Positions 47,882 to 58,654 of a DNA stretch of 64,000 nucleotides are shown piece by piece. The position numbers and the translations under genes were made by a program. The notes under the pieces were generated by a model, which saw only the letters and a program-made list of their open reading frames with translations, was not told the DNA's origin and made no database searches. Origin of the DNA: Nitrosomonas sp. (lineage in GTDB: Bacteria; Pseudomonadota; Gammaproteobacteria; Burkholderiales; Nitrosomonadaceae). Position 1 is the stretch's first letter. Each line of letters starts with the position of its first letter. The DNA lies in the NCBI GenBank assembly GCA_028577615.1, contig JAJSDU010000004.1, positions 1-64,000 of the forward strand. The letters run 5' to 3'.

Positions 47882-48193
47882 ATGAGAAAAATTAAAAAAG
47901 GCGATGATGTTGTTGTGCTTTCTGGAAAAAATAAAGGAAAGCGGGGGGCAGTTATTAAAATTGTTGATAATGCCTACGCGCAGATACAAGGTGTTAATAC
48001 GCAAAAAAAACATCAAAAGCCTAATCCGTCTAACGGAACAACAGGTGGGATAGTAACTGTTGATATGCCCATTCATTTGTCAAATATTGCTATATATAAT
48101 TTTTCGTTAAAAAAACATGATCGTGTAGGATTCTCTGTAGATTCTGAAAATAATAAAATAAGAGTCTATAAATCAACTAGTGAAAAAATATAA
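47882..48193 (+). CDS. rplX: 50S ribosomal protein L24
   Basis: 103 residues: [27 protein letters not shown] (KOW motif), [35 protein letters not shown]. Early assembly initiator. The ATG at 47882 gives the normal N-terminus; the open frame runs back to 47834 into rplN without a ribosome site. Confidence 0.97.
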   Translation: MRKIKKGDDVVVLSGKNKGKRGAVIKIVDNAYAQIQGVNTQKKHQKPNPSNGTTGGIVTVDMPIHLSNIAIYNFSLKKHDRVGFSVDSENNKIRVYKSTSEKI

Positions 48194-48206
48194 CATAAAA
48201 TATTCA

Positions 48207-48746
48207 ATGAGCCGCTTAAAAGAAATCTACATAAAAGAAATTATTCCCACCTTATTTCAGGAGTTTTCCTATAAATCAGTTATGGAAGTTCCTAAGATAA
48301 TTAAGGTTACTGTTAATATGGGGCTTGGCGAGGCCACCATAGATAAAAAAATCATTGATCATGCGGTATCAGATTTAAAAAAAATAACTGGACAGAAGCC
48401 AATTGTGACAACTGCTCGTAAATCAATTGCTACTTTCAAGGTTCGTGAGGGCTATCCAATTGGATGCATGGTTACGTTACGAGGGGGAAGAATGTATGAT
48501 TTTCTGGATCGTCTAATTTCAATTGCAATACCTAGAATACGGGATTTTCGCGGGATACCGGCTAAATCTTTCGATGGTAGAGGTAACTACAATTTAGGTG
48601 TTAAAGAACAAATAATCTTCCCTGAAATAGAATACGATAAAATAGATATATTACGTGGTATGAATATCTCCATAACGACAACAGCTAAAAGCGATGAAGA
48701 GGCCCGTTCATTACTTAAAGCATTTAATTTTCCTTTCAAAAATTAA
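48207..48746 (+). CDS. rplE: 50S ribosomal protein L5
   Basis: 179 residues: [66 protein letters not shown]. 5S rRNA binding. ATG at 48207 gives the canonical 179 residues; a GTG at 48180 would overlap rplX. Confidence 0.97.
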   Translation: MSRLKEIYIKEIIPTLFQEFSYKSVMEVPKIIKVTVNMGLGEATIDKKIIDHAVSDLKKITGQKPIVTTARKSIATFKVREGYPIGCMVTLRGGRMYDFLDRLISIAIPRIRDFRGIPAKSFDGRGNYNLGVKEQIIFPEIEYDKIDILRGMNISITTTAKSDEEARSLLKAFNFPFKN

Positions 48747-48750
48747 TAAC

Positions 48751-49056
48751 ATGGCAAAACTTTCAATTATCAATAGGAATTTAAAACGGCAAGAAACAGT
48801 TTTAAAATTTTCAAAAATAAGAAAGGAATTGCTTGCGATTATTAATGATTTATCCTTGTCAGAAGATGAAAGATTTGAAGCTCGCTTGAAACTGCAAGGC
48901 TTGCCTCGAAATTCCAGTCCCGTACGTTTACGCAATCGATGCGCCTTGACGGGAAGACCTCGAGGGGTGTATGCCAAGTTCGGACTTGGAAGAAGCAAGT
49001 TACGTGATATTGCAATGAGTGGAAAAATACCAGGAATAACAAAGGCAAGTTGGTAA
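48751..49056 (+). CDS. rpsN: 30S ribosomal protein S14 (long, zinc-free form)
   Basis: 101 residues: [71 protein letters not shown]. The long form lacks the CxxC zinc motif found in the 61-residue form. Starts 4 bases after rplE. Confidence 0.97.
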   Translation: MAKLSIINRNLKRQETVLKFSKIRKELLAIINDLSLSEDERFEARLKLQGLPRNSSPVRLRNRCALTGRPRGVYAKFGLGRSKLRDIAMSGKIPGITKASW

Positions 49057-49080
49057 TTATATTTATAAACAGGACGTAAG

Positions 49081-49476
49081 ATGAGTTTAAGTGACCCTAT
49101 AGCCGATATGCTTACAAGGATTAGAAATGCTCAAATGGCTAGAAAGGAAAGTGTTTTTATTCCTTTTTCTAAAATAAAGTACTCTATTGCTTCAGTATTG
49201 CAAGAAGAAGGATTTATCAATTCATTTCATAAAAGAACTACTAATAATATATCTACTATTGAAGTTAATTTGAAATATTATTCTGGATTTCCTGTGATCG
49301 AATCAATTAAACGTGTTAGTAAACCAGGAATGCGTATATATAAGTCCGTGTCAAGTCTGCAAGAAGTTTTGGGAGGTTTGGGGATTTCTATTGTGTCTAC
49401 CTCAAAAGGCGTAATGACTGGAAGAAAAGCTAAGAAAATGGGTGTTGGTGGTGAAATTATTTGTGAAATAGTTTAA
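49081..49476 (+). CDS. rpsH: 30S ribosomal protein S8
   Basis: 131 residues: [66 protein letters not shown]. In Escherichia coli S8 is the spc autoregulator, binding at rplE; the target could not be assessed here. Confidence 0.98.
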   Translation: MSLSDPIADMLTRIRNAQMARKESVFIPFSKIKYSIASVLQEEGFINSFHKRTTNNISTIEVNLKYYSGFPVIESIKRVSKPGMRIYKSVSSLQEVLGGLGISIVSTSKGVMTGRKAKKMGVGGEIICEIV

Positions 49477-49509
49477 CAATAAGAGAACAAAACAAAGGAA
49501 ATAGCCAGA

Positions 49510-50043
49510 ATGTCTCGAGTCAGTAATAATCCCATAAATATTCCTCCTGGAGTAAAAATTGCTATACAAGCTACTGGCATACAAGTAGAAGGGCCTAAAG
49601 GACATCTTTTTCAGAATATAAGATCTGAGTTGAAATTAATTGAAGATGATAATGTCATCAGGGTTGAAATTAAACAAAATACTCAGCATGCTAAGGCGTT
49701 GTCTGGTACTATACGTTCCCTTGTTTCAAATATGGTTAAGGGGGTATCGCTTGGTTTCGAGAAAAAACTTATCTTGGTTGGTGTCGGGTATAGAGTACAG
49801 ATTAATGGAAGTGTCTTGAATTTAAGTTTAGGGTATTCTCATTCGATAAATTACCCGATTCCTAATGATATAGATATTGAATTGCCGACTCAGACTGAGA
49901 TTATCATCAAAGGTATAGACAAGCAAAAAGTTGGGCAAGTTGCCGCCGAAATAAGAGCCTTTAGGAGACCTGAGCCTTATAAAGGCAAAGGAGTGCGTTA
50001 TGCTGATGAAGTTATTAAATTAAAAGAAACTAAGAAGAAATAA
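49510..50043 (+). CDS. rplF: 50S ribosomal protein L6
   Basis: 177 residues: MSRVSNNPINIPPGVKI, VEGPKGHL, KKLILVGVGYRVQ, IKGIDKQKVGQVAAEIRAFRRPEPYKGKGVRY. Two repeated L6 folds near the factor-binding site. AAAGGAAATAG upstream. Confidence 0.98.
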   Translation: MSRVSNNPINIPPGVKIAIQATGIQVEGPKGHLFQNIRSELKLIEDDNVIRVEIKQNTQHAKALSGTIRSLVSNMVKGVSLGFEKKLILVGVGYRVQINGSVLNLSLGYSHSINYPIPNDIDIELPTQTEIIIKGIDKQKVGQVAAEIRAFRRPEPYKGKGVRYADEVIKLKETKKK

Positions 50044-50058
50044 AGTTTAATTTTTACA

Positions 50059-50415
50059 ATGAAAAATTTAAAATTAAAAAGACTAAATCGTTCAATAAAA
50101 ACCAGAAAAAAAATACAAGAACTTGGAGTGTTGCGCTTATCGGTTAATCGCACAAATAAACATATATACGCCCAAATAATTGATGATTCAAAAAGCATCA
50201 CAATAACTAGTGCTTCAACTGTTGAACCTGAAATAAGGACGCAAATAAAATTCGGCAACAATATATCATCTGCCACACTGATTGGAAAGCGGATTGCCGA
50301 TAAAGCTAAAATTTTAGGTATTGAAGCAATTGCATTTGATCGTTCCGGATATCAGTACCATGGAAGAATAAAAGCTTTGGCTGAAGCTGCTAGAGATAAC
50401 GGATTAAAATTTTAA
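50059..50415 (+). CDS. rplR: 50S ribosomal protein L18
   Basis: 118 residues: [74 protein letters not shown]. Binds 5S rRNA with L5. The first 60 bases of the gene are almost only A and T. Confidence 0.97.
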   Translation: MKNLKLKRLNRSIKTRKKIQELGVLRLSVNRTNKHIYAQIIDDSKSITITSASTVEPEIRTQIKFGNNISSATLIGKRIADKAKILGIEAIAFDRSGYQYHGRIKALAEAARDNGLKF

Positions 50416-50434
50416 TTAAATTGAAACAAACACC

Positions 50435-50971
50435 ATGATAGCCAATAAATCAATTAACAAAGATAGTGCGATAGCGGATGTAAGTGCTGACGACTTAAGA
50501 GAGAAAATGGTTGCTATAAATAGAGTGACCAAGGTTGTTAAAGGCGGGAGAATTTTAGGATTTGCTGCGCTTACTGTAGTAGGTGATGGAGATGGTGGTG
50601 TTGGTATGGGAAAAGGAAAAGCCAGGGAAGTTCCTGTGGCAGTTCAAAAGGCAATGGATGAGGCAAAGCGGTCTTTAACTAAGATTAAGCTTAAGAATGG
50701 TACAATTTATCATCCAATCATAGGGCGACATGGCGCGGCAAAGGTTTATATGCAGCCTGCTCCTGATGGAACAGGGATCATTGCTGGAGGACCGATGCGA
50801 GCAATTTTTGAAGTCATGGGTATGCAAAATATTCTTGCCAAGTGTATTGGATCGACTAATCCGTATAATGTAGTGAGAGCAACTTTGCATGGATTATGTT
50901 CTATGAATACTCCTGCCATGATTGCAGCAAAACGTGGAAAAACAATTAACGAAATTCTGGATCTAGACTGA
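50435..50971 (+). CDS. rpsE: 30S ribosomal protein S5
   Basis: 178 residues: [92 protein letters not shown]. Decoding fidelity and helicase protein; classical spectinomycin/ram site residues intact by eye. Stop overlaps the rpmD start by one base. Confidence 0.98.
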   Translation: MIANKSINKDSAIADVSADDLREKMVAINRVTKVVKGGRILGFAALTVVGDGDGGVGMGKGKAREVPVAVQKAMDEAKRSLTKIKLKNGTIYHPIIGRHGAAKVYMQPAPDGTGIIAGGPMRAIFEVMGMQNILAKCIGSTNPYNVVRATLHGLCSMNTPAMIAAKRGKTINEILDLD

Positions 50972-51159
50972 TGACTGTTCAATCAAAAAAAGTAATTAAA
51001 ATAACTTTAGTTAAGAGCCTGATTGGGACAAAGCATAATCATCGTCTAATAGTGAAAGGCTTAGGTTTAAGAAAATTAAATAGCATATCAGAATTAGAAA
51101 ATACCGAATCAATTCGAGGTATGATAAAAAAAGTTAACTATCTTCTAAAATGTGAATGA
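50971..51159 (+). CDS. rpmD: 50S ribosomal protein L30
   Basis: 62 residues: [54 protein letters not shown]. Overlaps rpsE and rplO, so it is translationally coupled on both sides. Confidence 0.95.
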   Translation: MTVQSKKVIKITLVKSLIGTKHNHRLIVKGLGLRKLNSISELENTESIRGMIKKVNYLLKCE

Positions 51160-51590
51160 CTATGTTTTTGAATACTATAAAAAGTGCCATTGGATCCTCT
51201 AAAATAAAAAAAAGACTTGGTCGTGGTATTGGAAGTGGCAATGGAAAAACTGCGGGAAGAGGCCATAAAGGGCAGAAATCTAGATCTGGAGGTTTTCATA
51301 AGGTTGGTTTTGAAGGGGGGCAGATGCCTTTATACCGACGCTTACCCAAGCGTGGTTTTAAGAATTTACAAGCAGACTATAAATTTAGTTTGAGATTGAA
51401 AGATTTAATCTCAATTCAAGAACATACTGTTAGTATAGAAACATTAAAGCAATATAAGCTGATACCTAGCCATATTAGACTTGTGAGAATTTATCTTTCA
51501 CGTATTAATACGCAACACAATAATATCTTACTTCAAGGTGTACACGCGACTAAAGGTGTTAAACAGTTACTTCAGATCGCTCCTGTTTAA
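51156..51590 (+). CDS. rplO: 50S ribosomal protein L15
   Basis: 144 residues: [44 protein letters not shown] and [19 protein letters not shown]. Two starts are possible: ATG at 51156 (coupled ATGA) or ATG at 51162, the latter matching the family N-terminus better. Confidence 0.97.
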   Translation: MTMFLNTIKSAIGSSKIKKRLGRGIGSGNGKTAGRGHKGQKSRSGGFHKVGFEGGQMPLYRRLPKRGFKNLQADYKFSLRLKDLISIQEHTVSIETLKQYKLIPSHIRLVRIYLSRINTQHNNILLQGVHATKGVKQLLQIAPV

Positions 51591-51617
51591 AAAAAACAAA
51601 AATAACAAAGGGAAAAA

Positions 51618-52949
51618 TTGGCTACAAAAGGATTTTCACACAAACCAATTGATCGATTTGCCGATCTAAAACGTAGGTTATGGTTTTTATTGTTAGCACT
51701 AATCGTTTATCGAATCGGGGCGCATGTCCCTGTTCCTGGAATTGATCCTGATGTATTAAAAGATTTGTTTGATTCTCAACAAGGTGGAGTGTTGGGAATG
51801 TTTAATATGTTTTCGGGTGGGGCGTTGTCGCGTTTTTCGATATTTGCTCTTGGAATTATGCCATATATATCTGCTTCGATCATTATGCAGCTTGGAACTG
51901 TGGCTGTTCCTTATCTCGAAGCCCTTAAAAAAGAAGGTGAGAGTGGAAGAAGAAAAATTACACAATATACGCGATATGGTACTTTGCTTTTAGCGTTAGT
52001 TCAAAGTTATGGGATATCAATAGCTTTACAAGCTCAGGCAGGATTGGTATTAAATCCTGGTTCAATGTTTGTTTTAACAACGGTGATTACACTTGTAACG
52101 GGTACCATATTCTTAATGTGGTTGGGTGAGCAAATTACAGAACGAGGTATAGGTAATGGGATTTCGCTGATAATATTCGCAGGCATTGCGGCGGGTCTTC
52201 CAAGCGCGATTGGAGGAACTCTGGATTTGGTTAGTACTGGATCAATGCACTTTCTGGTGGCACTATTTATATTTGTGGCCGCTACATTTGTTACAGCATT
52301 TGTTGTTTTTGTGGAAAAAGGACAGCGTCGTATACTTGTAAATTATGCTAAAAGGCAGGTTGGGAAGAAAATATATGGCGGTCAAAGCTCGCATTTACCT
52401 TTGAAGCTAAATATGGCGGGTGTTATACCGCCTATATTTGCATCAAGTATTATATTATTTCCAGCTACATTAGCTGGATGGTTTGCAACCGGTGAGTCTA
52501 TGATCTGGCTAAGAGATATAAGCGCGTCTCTCTCACCTGGTCAACCTCTATATGTTTTTCTTTATGCAGCAATGATAGTCTTTTTTTGTTTTTTTTATAC
52601 AGCGCTGGTTTTTAATCCTAAGGAAACTTCGGATAACTTAAAAAAGAGCGGAGCGTTTATACCAGGGATAAGGCCAGGTGATCAAACTACACGTTATATC
52701 GAAAGAATTATGCTTCGTCTTACTTTGACTGGATCGATTTATGTAACGTTAGTTTGTTTGTTGCCAGAATTTTTGATTTTGCAATGGAACGTCCCTTTTT
52801 ATTTTGGTGGTACATCGCTACTTATCATTGTTATTGTTACGATGGATTTCATGTCTCAAGTACAATCACATGTTATGTCATCCCAATATGATAGTTTATT
52901 AAAGAAGGCAAATTTAAAAGGAAATACTAATCGCTTACCTGCGAGATAG
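51618..52949 (+). CDS. secY: Preprotein translocase subunit SecY
   Basis: 443 residues with ten membrane helices; PVPGIDPD near the start, the plug/helix-2 segment [26 protein letters not shown], and the cytoplasmic loop [33 protein letters not shown]. Forms the protein-conducting channel with SecE and SecG. The start is a TTG with AAAGGGA upstream. secE is not in the window, consistent with the missing secE-nusG block. Confidence 0.97.
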   Translation: MATKGFSHKPIDRFADLKRRLWFLLLALIVYRIGAHVPVPGIDPDVLKDLFDSQQGGVLGMFNMFSGGALSRFSIFALGIMPYISASIIMQLGTVAVPYLEALKKEGESGRRKITQYTRYGTLLLALVQSYGISIALQAQAGLVLNPGSMFVLTTVITLVTGTIFLMWLGEQITERGIGNGISLIIFAGIAAGLPSAIGGTLDLVSTGSMHFLVALFIFVAATFVTAFVVFVEKGQRRILVNYAKRQVGKKIYGGQSSHLPLKLNMAGVIPPIFASSIILFPATLAGWFATGESMIWLRDISASLSPGQPLYVFLYAAMIVFFCFFYTALVFNPKETSDNLKKSGAFIPGIRPGDQTTRYIERIMLRLTLTGSIYVTLVCLLPEFLILQWNVPFYFGGTSLLIIVIVTMDFMSQVQSHVMSSQYDSLLKKANLKGNTNRLPAR

Positions 52950-52961
52950 CAGATTGTTTAT

Positions 52962-53180
52962 ATGGCTAAAGAAGAAACTATTCAGATGCAAGGTGAAGTC
53001 CTCGAAACATTGCCTAATGCGACATTCAAAGTTAAGTTAGAAAATGGTCATATAGTTCTTGGTCATATATCAGGCAAAATGAGAATGCACTACATACGAA
53101 TTTTACCAGGTGATAAAGTAACAGTAGACCTTACTCCATATGATTTAACACGTGCACGTATAACATTTAGAGCAAAATAA
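52962..53180 (+). CDS. infA: Translation initiation factor IF-1
   Basis: 72 residues, one OB fold: [53 protein letters not shown] and [15 protein letters not shown]. Twelve bases after secY; the infA-rpmJ-rpsM order is typical of betaproteobacteria. Confidence 0.97.
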   Translation: MAKEETIQMQGEVLETLPNATFKVKLENGHIVLGHISGKMRMHYIRILPGDKVTVDLTPYDLTRARITFRAK

Positions 53181-53213
53181 AATTTACAACTTAATCTTAT
53201 TATCTTTATACCT

Positions 53214-53327
53214 ATGAAAGTAATGGCCTCAGTGAAACGAATTTGCAGAAATTGCAAAATAATCAAACGAAATCGGATTATTAGAGTAATTTGCATAGAT
53301 CCACGACATAAACAACGACAAGGCTAG
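53214..53327 (+). CDS. rpmJ: 50S ribosomal protein L36
   Basis: 37 residues: [20 protein letters not shown] and [13 protein letters not shown], with the zinc ribbon of CxxC, Cys and His. ATG at 53214, TAG at 53325-53327. Zinc-containing (C+) form. Confidence 0.96.
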   Translation: MKVMASVKRICRNCKIIKRNRIIRVICIDPRHKQRQG

Positions 53328-53347
53328 AGAATTCTAGATTATAAAAT

Positions 53348-53707
53348 ATGGCACGAATTGCTGGAGTTAATTTACCTAATCATCAGCATATATTGATTGC
53401 ATTGACATCGATATATGGAATTGGAAAGACTATTTCTAGAAACATTTGTAATGAAGCGGGCATACCAACCAACACAAAACTTAAGGAATTGACAGAAGCA
53501 CAACTCGATATCTTAAGAGATAATATTGCTAAGTTAAATATCGAAGGTGATCTTCGCAGAGAAATTTCTATGAACATTAAAAGACTTATAGATCTTGGTT
53601 GTTATCGCGGTCTTCGGCATAAAAAAGGTCTTCCTGTGCGAGGACAGAGAACACGTACTAATGCACGCACAAGAAAAGGGCCTAGAAAAGCGATACGAGC
53701 AAGATAA
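53348..53707 (+). CDS. rpsM: 30S ribosomal protein S13
   Basis: 119 residues: [39 protein letters not shown], and the basic tail [34 protein letters not shown] that contacts P-site tRNA. First of the alpha-operon proteins. Confidence 0.98.
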   Translation: MARIAGVNLPNHQHILIALTSIYGIGKTISRNICNEAGIPTNTKLKELTEAQLDILRDNIAKLNIEGDLRREISMNIKRLIDLGCYRGLRHKKGLPVRGQRTRTNARTRKGPRKAIRAR

Positions 53708-53731
53708 TCTTCTATTTAGAGTCGAGTAATT

Positions 53732-54121
53732 ATGGTAAAAACAACTGCACGCATTAGAAAAAAAGTTAAAAAAAATATATCAGAAGGAATTGCACATATA
53801 CATGCGTCCTTTAATAACACAATTATAACGATAACAGATAGACAGGGGAATGCCTTGTCTTGGGCAACTTCAGGTGGCTCCGGTTTTAAAGGATCGCGTA
53901 AAAGCACTCCATTTGCAGCTCAAGTGGCAGCTGAGAACGCAGGAAAAGCTGCGATGGAATGCGGTGTAAAAAATTTGGAAGTTAAAATTAAAGGACCAGG
54001 TCCAGGGCGTGATTCAGCTGTAAGGGCTCTTAACGGGGCAGGTTTTAAAATTACCAGCATATCTGATGTCACTTCTGTTCCCCATAATGGATGTAGACCA
54101 CCAAAGAAACGTCGTATATAA
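53732..54121 (+). CDS. rpsK: 30S ribosomal protein S11
   Basis: 129 residues: [69 protein letters not shown], and [18 protein letters not shown] (its Asn-Gly is an isoaspartate site in other bacteria). Confidence 0.98.
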   Translation: MVKTTARIRKKVKKNISEGIAHIHASFNNTIITITDRQGNALSWATSGGSGFKGSRKSTPFAAQVAAENAGKAAMECGVKNLEVKIKGPGPGRDSAVRALNGAGFKITSISDVTSVPHNGCRPPKKRRI

Positions 54122-54132
54122 GGAGAATATTG

Positions 54133-54759
54133 TTGGCTAGATATCTGGAATCTAAATGTAAACTTTGTCGCAGAGAAGGTGAAAAACTTTTTCTAAAAGG
54201 TGAGAAGTGTTTCTCAGACAAATGTGCAATAGAACGAAGAAATTACCCGCCTGGACAACACGGACAAAAAAAAGGGCGATTATCTGACTATGGCGTTCAA
54301 TTAAGAGAAAAACAGAAGCTTAGACGAATTTATGGACTTTTGGAGAGACAGTTTAGGAATTTGTATAAAAAGGCTGATAAGCAAAAAGGAATAACTGGAG
54401 ATAATTTATTGCAAATGCTTGAGAGTCGTTTAGACAATGTCGTTTTTTTAATGGGATTTGGATCTTCCCGTGCAGAAGCAAGACAAATTGTTAGACATAA
54501 TTCAATACGTGTCAATGGTATACGTGTAAATACTCCTTCGTACTTAGTTAAGCCTGGCGATCAAATTGAGCTTGATAACAAGGCGAAGGAGCATATTCGC
54601 ACAAAATCTTCTATTCAGATTGCTGATAATAGAGGATTTCCAGCATGGATAGAAATGGATGTAAAAGGAATGAAGGGTTTATATAAAAATAAACCAGACC
54701 GTTCTGATTTACCATCCACAATCAATGAATCACTTGTCGTTGAATTGTACTCTAAGTAA
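54133..54759 (+). CDS. rpsD: 30S ribosomal protein S4
   Basis: 208 residues. [20 protein letters not shown] start, [33 protein letters not shown]4 RNA-binding domain [32 protein letters not shown]. The N-terminus holds four Cys (CKLC, then KCFSDKC), the zinc-binding form of S4. Start is the second of two TTG codons (54133), which gives the family N-terminus; GGAGAA upstream. In Escherichia coli S4 autoregulates the alpha operon. Confidence 0.96.
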   Translation: MARYLESKCKLCRREGEKLFLKGEKCFSDKCAIERRNYPPGQHGQKKGRLSDYGVQLREKQKLRRIYGLLERQFRNLYKKADKQKGITGDNLLQMLESRLDNVVFLMGFGSSRAEARQIVRHNSIRVNGIRVNTPSYLVKPGDQIELDNKAKEHIRTKSSIQIADNRGFPAWIEMDVKGMKGLYKNKPDRSDLPSTINESLVVELYSK

Positions 54760-54809
54760 TAGCACAAATAGCAGACAGAGCATAGTATTACGTTTATTAA
54801 GGGCATTAA

Positions 54810-55814
54810 ATGCAAGTTAATGAATTGTTAACACCCCGTATAATTGATGTTCAGAACATATCACCACTGCATGCAAGGGTGATAATGGAACCTTTTGAGC
54901 GTGGATATGGTTATACATTAGGGAACGCTTTGCGTAGAATTTTGTTATCTTCTATGGCCGGATTTGCACCTACTGAAGTAAAAATTTCCGGTGTAGTACA
55001 TGAATATTCAACCATTGATGGTGTACAGGAAGATGTGGTTGATGTTTTATTGAATATCAAGGGTATAGTTTTAAAATTACATTCAGGTGACGAGGCCACC
55101 TTAAGATTATGTAAATCTGGCAAGGGAGTAGTAACAGCAAATGATTTTGAAAAAAACCACGATGTTGAAATACTTAACCCTGATCATGTTGTTGCGCATT
55201 TGACTACAGGTGGAAAAATTGACTTGCAATTAAAAATATCAAAAGGTAGAGGTTATTTGCCTGCAAGTGCTCGTAAAACTCGTGATGCAGATAAAAGCAT
55301 AGGAAGCATCATGCTTGATGCTTCTTTTAGTCCTATAAAGCGAGTGAGCTATATTGTGGAAAGCGCTCGCGTTGAGCAGCGCACTGATCTTGATAAATTA
55401 ATAATGGATATCGAAACAAACGGAATTGTGGACCCTGAGGAAGCTATCCGATATGCAGCACGTATCTTAGTGCAGCAATTAACAGTATTTGCCGATCTTG
55501 AGAGTACGCCGGTACCTACAGAACAGCCAAAAATTCCACAAATAGATCCGGTATTGTTGAGACCTGTTGATGACTTAGAATTGACTGTACGATCTGCTAA
55601 TTGTTTAAAGGTTGAAAATATATATTATATTGGCGATTTGATACAACGTACAGAAGCTGAACTTCTGAGGACTCCTAATTTGGGCCGAAAATCTCTTAAT
55701 GAAATCAAAGAAGTGTTGGCTGCTCGTGAATTGACACTGGGAATGAAACTTGATAATTGGCCGCCAGCAAATTTAGAAAATTTAACCAAGGACATGAATC
55801 ATGCGCCATCATAA
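54810..55814 (+). CDS. rpoA: RNA polymerase alpha subunit
   Basis: 334 residues. N-terminal dimerisation and assembly domain ([32 protein letters not shown]), linker, and C-terminal domain binding UP elements ([49 protein letters not shown]). Overlaps rplQ by 14 bases, instead of the usual short gap. Confidence 0.98.
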   Translation: MQVNELLTPRIIDVQNISPLHARVIMEPFERGYGYTLGNALRRILLSSMAGFAPTEVKISGVVHEYSTIDGVQEDVVDVLLNIKGIVLKLHSGDEATLRLCKSGKGVVTANDFEKNHDVEILNPDHVVAHLTTGGKIDLQLKISKGRGYLPASARKTRDADKSIGSIMLDASFSPIKRVSYIVESARVEQRTDLDKLIMDIETNGIVDPEEAIRYAARILVQQLTVFADLESTPVPTEQPKIPQIDPVLLRPVDDLELTVRSANCLKVENIYYIGDLIQRTEAELLRTPNLGRKSLNEIKEVLAARELTLGMKLDNWPPANLENLTKDMNHAPS

Positions 55815-56211
55815 GGCATTTAGAAAATTAAATCGTACGAGTAGTCATAGGACTGCTATGTTTCGTAATATGACTAATTCGCTGATACATCATGAACTAA
55901 TAATGACTACTTTACCCAAAGCTAAGGAATTGAGGCGGTTTGTTGAGCCTATGATAACACTTGGGAAAGTTTCAAATCTAACAAACAAACGAAATGCATT
56001 TAATACATTAAGAGATCGTGAGAGCGTCGTAAAATTGTTTTCGGAATTAGGTCCAAGATATATTAACAGACCAGGTGGTTATATTCGGATTTTGAAATCT
56101 GGTTATAGAAAAGGTGACAATGCTCCCATGGCTCTAGTAGAACTGGTTGAACGACCAAAAATTTCTGCAGCTGATGAAAATCTCGCTATATCAACAAAAG
56201 AACAAACTTAA
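55801..56211 (+). CDS. rplQ: 50S ribosomal protein L17
   Basis: 136 residues: [56 protein letters not shown] and [29 protein letters not shown]-type end. Last gene of the alpha operon. Its start lies inside rpoA. Confidence 0.97.
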   Translation: MRHHKAFRKLNRTSSHRTAMFRNMTNSLIHHELIMTTLPKAKELRRFVEPMITLGKVSNLTNKRNAFNTLRDRESVVKLFSELGPRYINRPGGYIRILKSGYRKGDNAPMALVELVERPKISAADENLAISTKEQT

Positions 56212-56229
56212 GTATATATAGCTTGTGTC

Positions 56230-57247
56230 ATGATTTGTAGATCGTCTCTTCAATTGTTTAATCAAGATGAGTCCCTGAAATTTTTTCTGAATTTATTAAA
56301 AGATTATAGATTTCATACTTATGAATGTCTATCAATCAACATGAGTTGCTCTATTCAGAAAATTAGTGAATTGATTCAACGCTCGATTTGTTGCGGATTA
56401 CTATTAGAGTTAAAAAAAAAACTTACGATTAGTTGAATTAGTTGACTGGATTGATAGTAAAGAAATTCTATATTACTTATCAACTTATAATAAATATTAT
56501 ACTTTCTTTATCTTTGAAAAATTAGAATCGACAAATCAATATCTAATTGAAAATGTATCGTTCTACTTAAATAGTAAAAAAATCCCGGTAGTAATCGCTG
56601 AAAATCAAACTCACGGGCGGGGAAGAAGAAAACATCAATGGTATACGAATTTAATCGGCAGTCTATCATTTAGTGTTTTATGGACTTTTAGTAGTGACTT
56701 CAAGCATTTGTCTGGATTAAGCTTATTGATTTCCTTATGTTTAGTACGAGTGTTAAGGAAATTAGTACCAGCGGATTATGAAATCAAATGGCCTAACGAT
56801 GTGCTATTCAAACAGCAAAAAATTGCCGGAATTTTAATCGAATGTAAAAGCGATTTGCATACTACATTGTCAGTTGTAATTGGTGTAGGTATTAACGTTA
56901 AATTGCCCCATCGTTTTATTGCTAACGTCGAATATCCTGTGGCTGATTTGTATCAAATCAGTGTGCGCAGGCTTAATCGTAATGAATTATTAGCGCATTT
57001 TTTAACGGAACTATATCAATTGCTTGATGTTTTTAGAATCAAAGGATTTGAGCCTTTCCGTGAAGAATGGTTAAAGTTGCATTGTTATCAGAATCAACCT
57101 GTTGTGTTACATTTGCCGGATAGTGAAATTATAGAAGGCATTGCCATAGATGTTACAAATGAAGGAGAATTAATTCTCCAGACTGAATCTGGATATCGAA
57201 ATTTTTCAATTGGCGATATTTCACTAAGACCTAAATTTCAAAGCTAA
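56230..57247 (+). pseudogene. birA: Biotin-protein ligase / biotin operon repressor BirA, split by a frameshift at an A10 run
   Basis: Frame one (ATG 56230 to TGA 56434-56436) encodes a winged-helix-like N-terminal domain of about 60 residues (LKDYRFHTYECLSINMSCSIQKISELIQ). The catalytic part continues in the next frame to TAA 57245-57247: FEKLESTNQYL, AENQTHGRGRRKHQW (biotinyl-AMP loop), IKWPNDVLFKQQKIAGILIECK and the C-terminal domain to RPKFQS. The frames meet at ten A (56412-56421); nine A would give one open frame reading ELKKNLRLVELVDWI. BirA biotinylates acetyl-CoA carboxylase and is usually essential, so slippage rescue, a phase-variable tract, a second ligase or a sequencing error must be considered. 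It overlaps coaX (TAATG), the standard birA-coaX pair. Confidence 0.85.
56412..56421 (+). repeat. A10 homopolymer inside birA
   Basis: Ten consecutive A after GAGTT. It is the exact point at which the birA frame breaks, and a tract of this length can support polymerase slippage. Confidence 0.9.
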
Positions 57248-58002
57248 TGTCGTCTATATTAGCTGTCGATGTCGGGAATTCATTTATTAAATGGGGTGTC
57301 AATAAGGATTGTCTCTGGTTAGTTAAGAAGCAATTAGCTCATCGAGAAATTGAGACGTTGACTGACCAGTGGAAAAAATTAAGCAATATTAACTATGTCG
57401 TGGCTTCAACAGTTTCGAATCGACTAATAACCAAGAAGCTTAATACAATTTTCGCTTCTTTTGATTATGAAGCACATTGGATTACTCCTCGATCTTACCA
57501 GTGTGGTATTACAAATAATTATAAATATCAGCAGCAACTAGGAGCTGATCGATGGGCAGCAATGATCGCTGCTTGGAATATGTATCATAATTCATGTGTG
57601 GTTGTGAATGTTGGTACTGCAATGACCGTTGATGCAATATCCCGGGATGGGTTATTTCTGGGTGGCTACATTGTTCCCGGCCCTTTTTTGCAACTCAAGA
57701 GTCTCGCAACTAACACACAGATCAGTTATGATGCAGCTCTGAGTAATCCAGAGCTTTTTCCTACAACAACGTCAAGTGCTATGCATAACGGTATTTTCGT
57801 TGCTTTATCCGCAATGGTAGAAAAGGCATTGCAGCTATTTTACAAATATCAAGGATACCATCCTCAGAATTGTATTCTAAGTGGTGGTGGGGTCGGCTTT
57901 ATTCGTAGGCATATTCACTTTCCTGTTGTTGAGATTGATAACTTGGTTCTCGAAGGTTTGGTCATGATTGCACATGATTTGTTTCAATCTGAATTAAGCT
58001 GA
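57247..58002 (+). CDS. coaX: Type III pantothenate kinase
   Basis: 251 residues. ASKHA-fold phosphate loops AVDVGNSFIKWGV (residues 5-17) and VVNVGTAMTVDAI, and the GADRWAAMIAAW and GGYIVPGPFLQ motifs. Phosphorylates pantothenate in CoA synthesis without feedback by CoA. Start overlaps the birA stop. birA and coaX are neighbours, or fused, in several betaproteobacteria. Confidence 0.95.
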   Translation: MSSILAVDVGNSFIKWGVNKDCLWLVKKQLAHREIETLTDQWKKLSNINYVVASTVSNRLITKKLNTIFASFDYEAHWITPRSYQCGITNNYKYQQQLGADRWAAMIAAWNMYHNSCVVVNVGTAMTVDAISRDGLFLGGYIVPGPFLQLKSLATNTQISYDAALSNPELFPTTTSSAMHNGIFVALSAMVEKALQLFYKYQGYHPQNCILSGGGVGFIRRHIHFPVVEIDNLVLEGLVMIAHDLFQSELS

Positions 58003-58008
58003 TATTTC

Positions 58009-58599
58009 ATGACCTTATTTGAAGGCGCAACTTTTTATACATCCGCCAACAGCCTAAAAGATTTACCTGTTCATGATGGAAAAGAAATAGCATTCGCAGG
58101 GCGTTCAAATGCCGGAAAGTCTAGTGTAATTAATACTCTTACACGTCGAACCAAGCTTGCTTTTACAAGCAAGACACCAGGGAGAACGCAGCAAATCAAT
58201 TATTTTCGCTTAAATTCAGGTGATTTTCTTGTAGATTTACCTGGCTATGGATATGCCAAAACACCCATTGCAATTCGCAAGCACTGGGAAGCATTTCTTA
58301 CACAATATCTATTAACACGTGAAGAACTCGTTGGTCTTGTTCTGATTGTGGATATTCGGCATCCTCTCAAGGATCTTGATCTGCAAATGCTGGAGTGGTT
58401 TTCTGTAACACGAAAGACTGTTCACATTCTGCTTACGAAGTCTGATAAGCTGAGCAGGCAGCAGGCTATGGTTACGTTGAGCCAAGTAGAAGACTTTTTG
58501 AAGATGAGCTACCCAGCAGTGAGTACGCAGTTATTTTCGAGCAGTAAGTCCATTGGCATTAGTGATGCGAACAGCATCATTCAAAATTGGATTGGCTGA
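58009..58599 (+). CDS. engB: Ribosome-biogenesis GTPase EngB (YsxC/YihA)
   Basis: 196 residues. G1 GRSNAGKSS (about 32-40), switch [13 protein letters not shown]3 DLPGYGYA, G4 LTKSDK. A 50S assembly GTPase. Starts 6 bases after coaX; last gene of the AT-rich stretch, followed by the hairpin element. Confidence 0.96.
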   Translation: MTLFEGATFYTSANSLKDLPVHDGKEIAFAGRSNAGKSSVINTLTRRTKLAFTSKTPGRTQQINYFRLNSGDFLVDLPGYGYAKTPIAIRKHWEAFLTQYLLTREELVGLVLIVDIRHPLKDLDLQMLEWFSVTRKTVHILLTKSDKLSRQQAMVTLSQVEDFLKMSYPAVSTQLFSSSKSIGISDANSIIQNWIG

Positions 58600-58654
58600 T
58601 GGGTGTTCTTACCTTGGTCGTACTGTGCCTTTTTGATCAAGCAGAATAATTAGG

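Noticed and set aside
56230-56436. Separate small 68-residue protein after rplQ
   Set aside because: It aligns with the winged-helix end of BirA and the frame resumes after the A10 run, so it is treated as part of birA.
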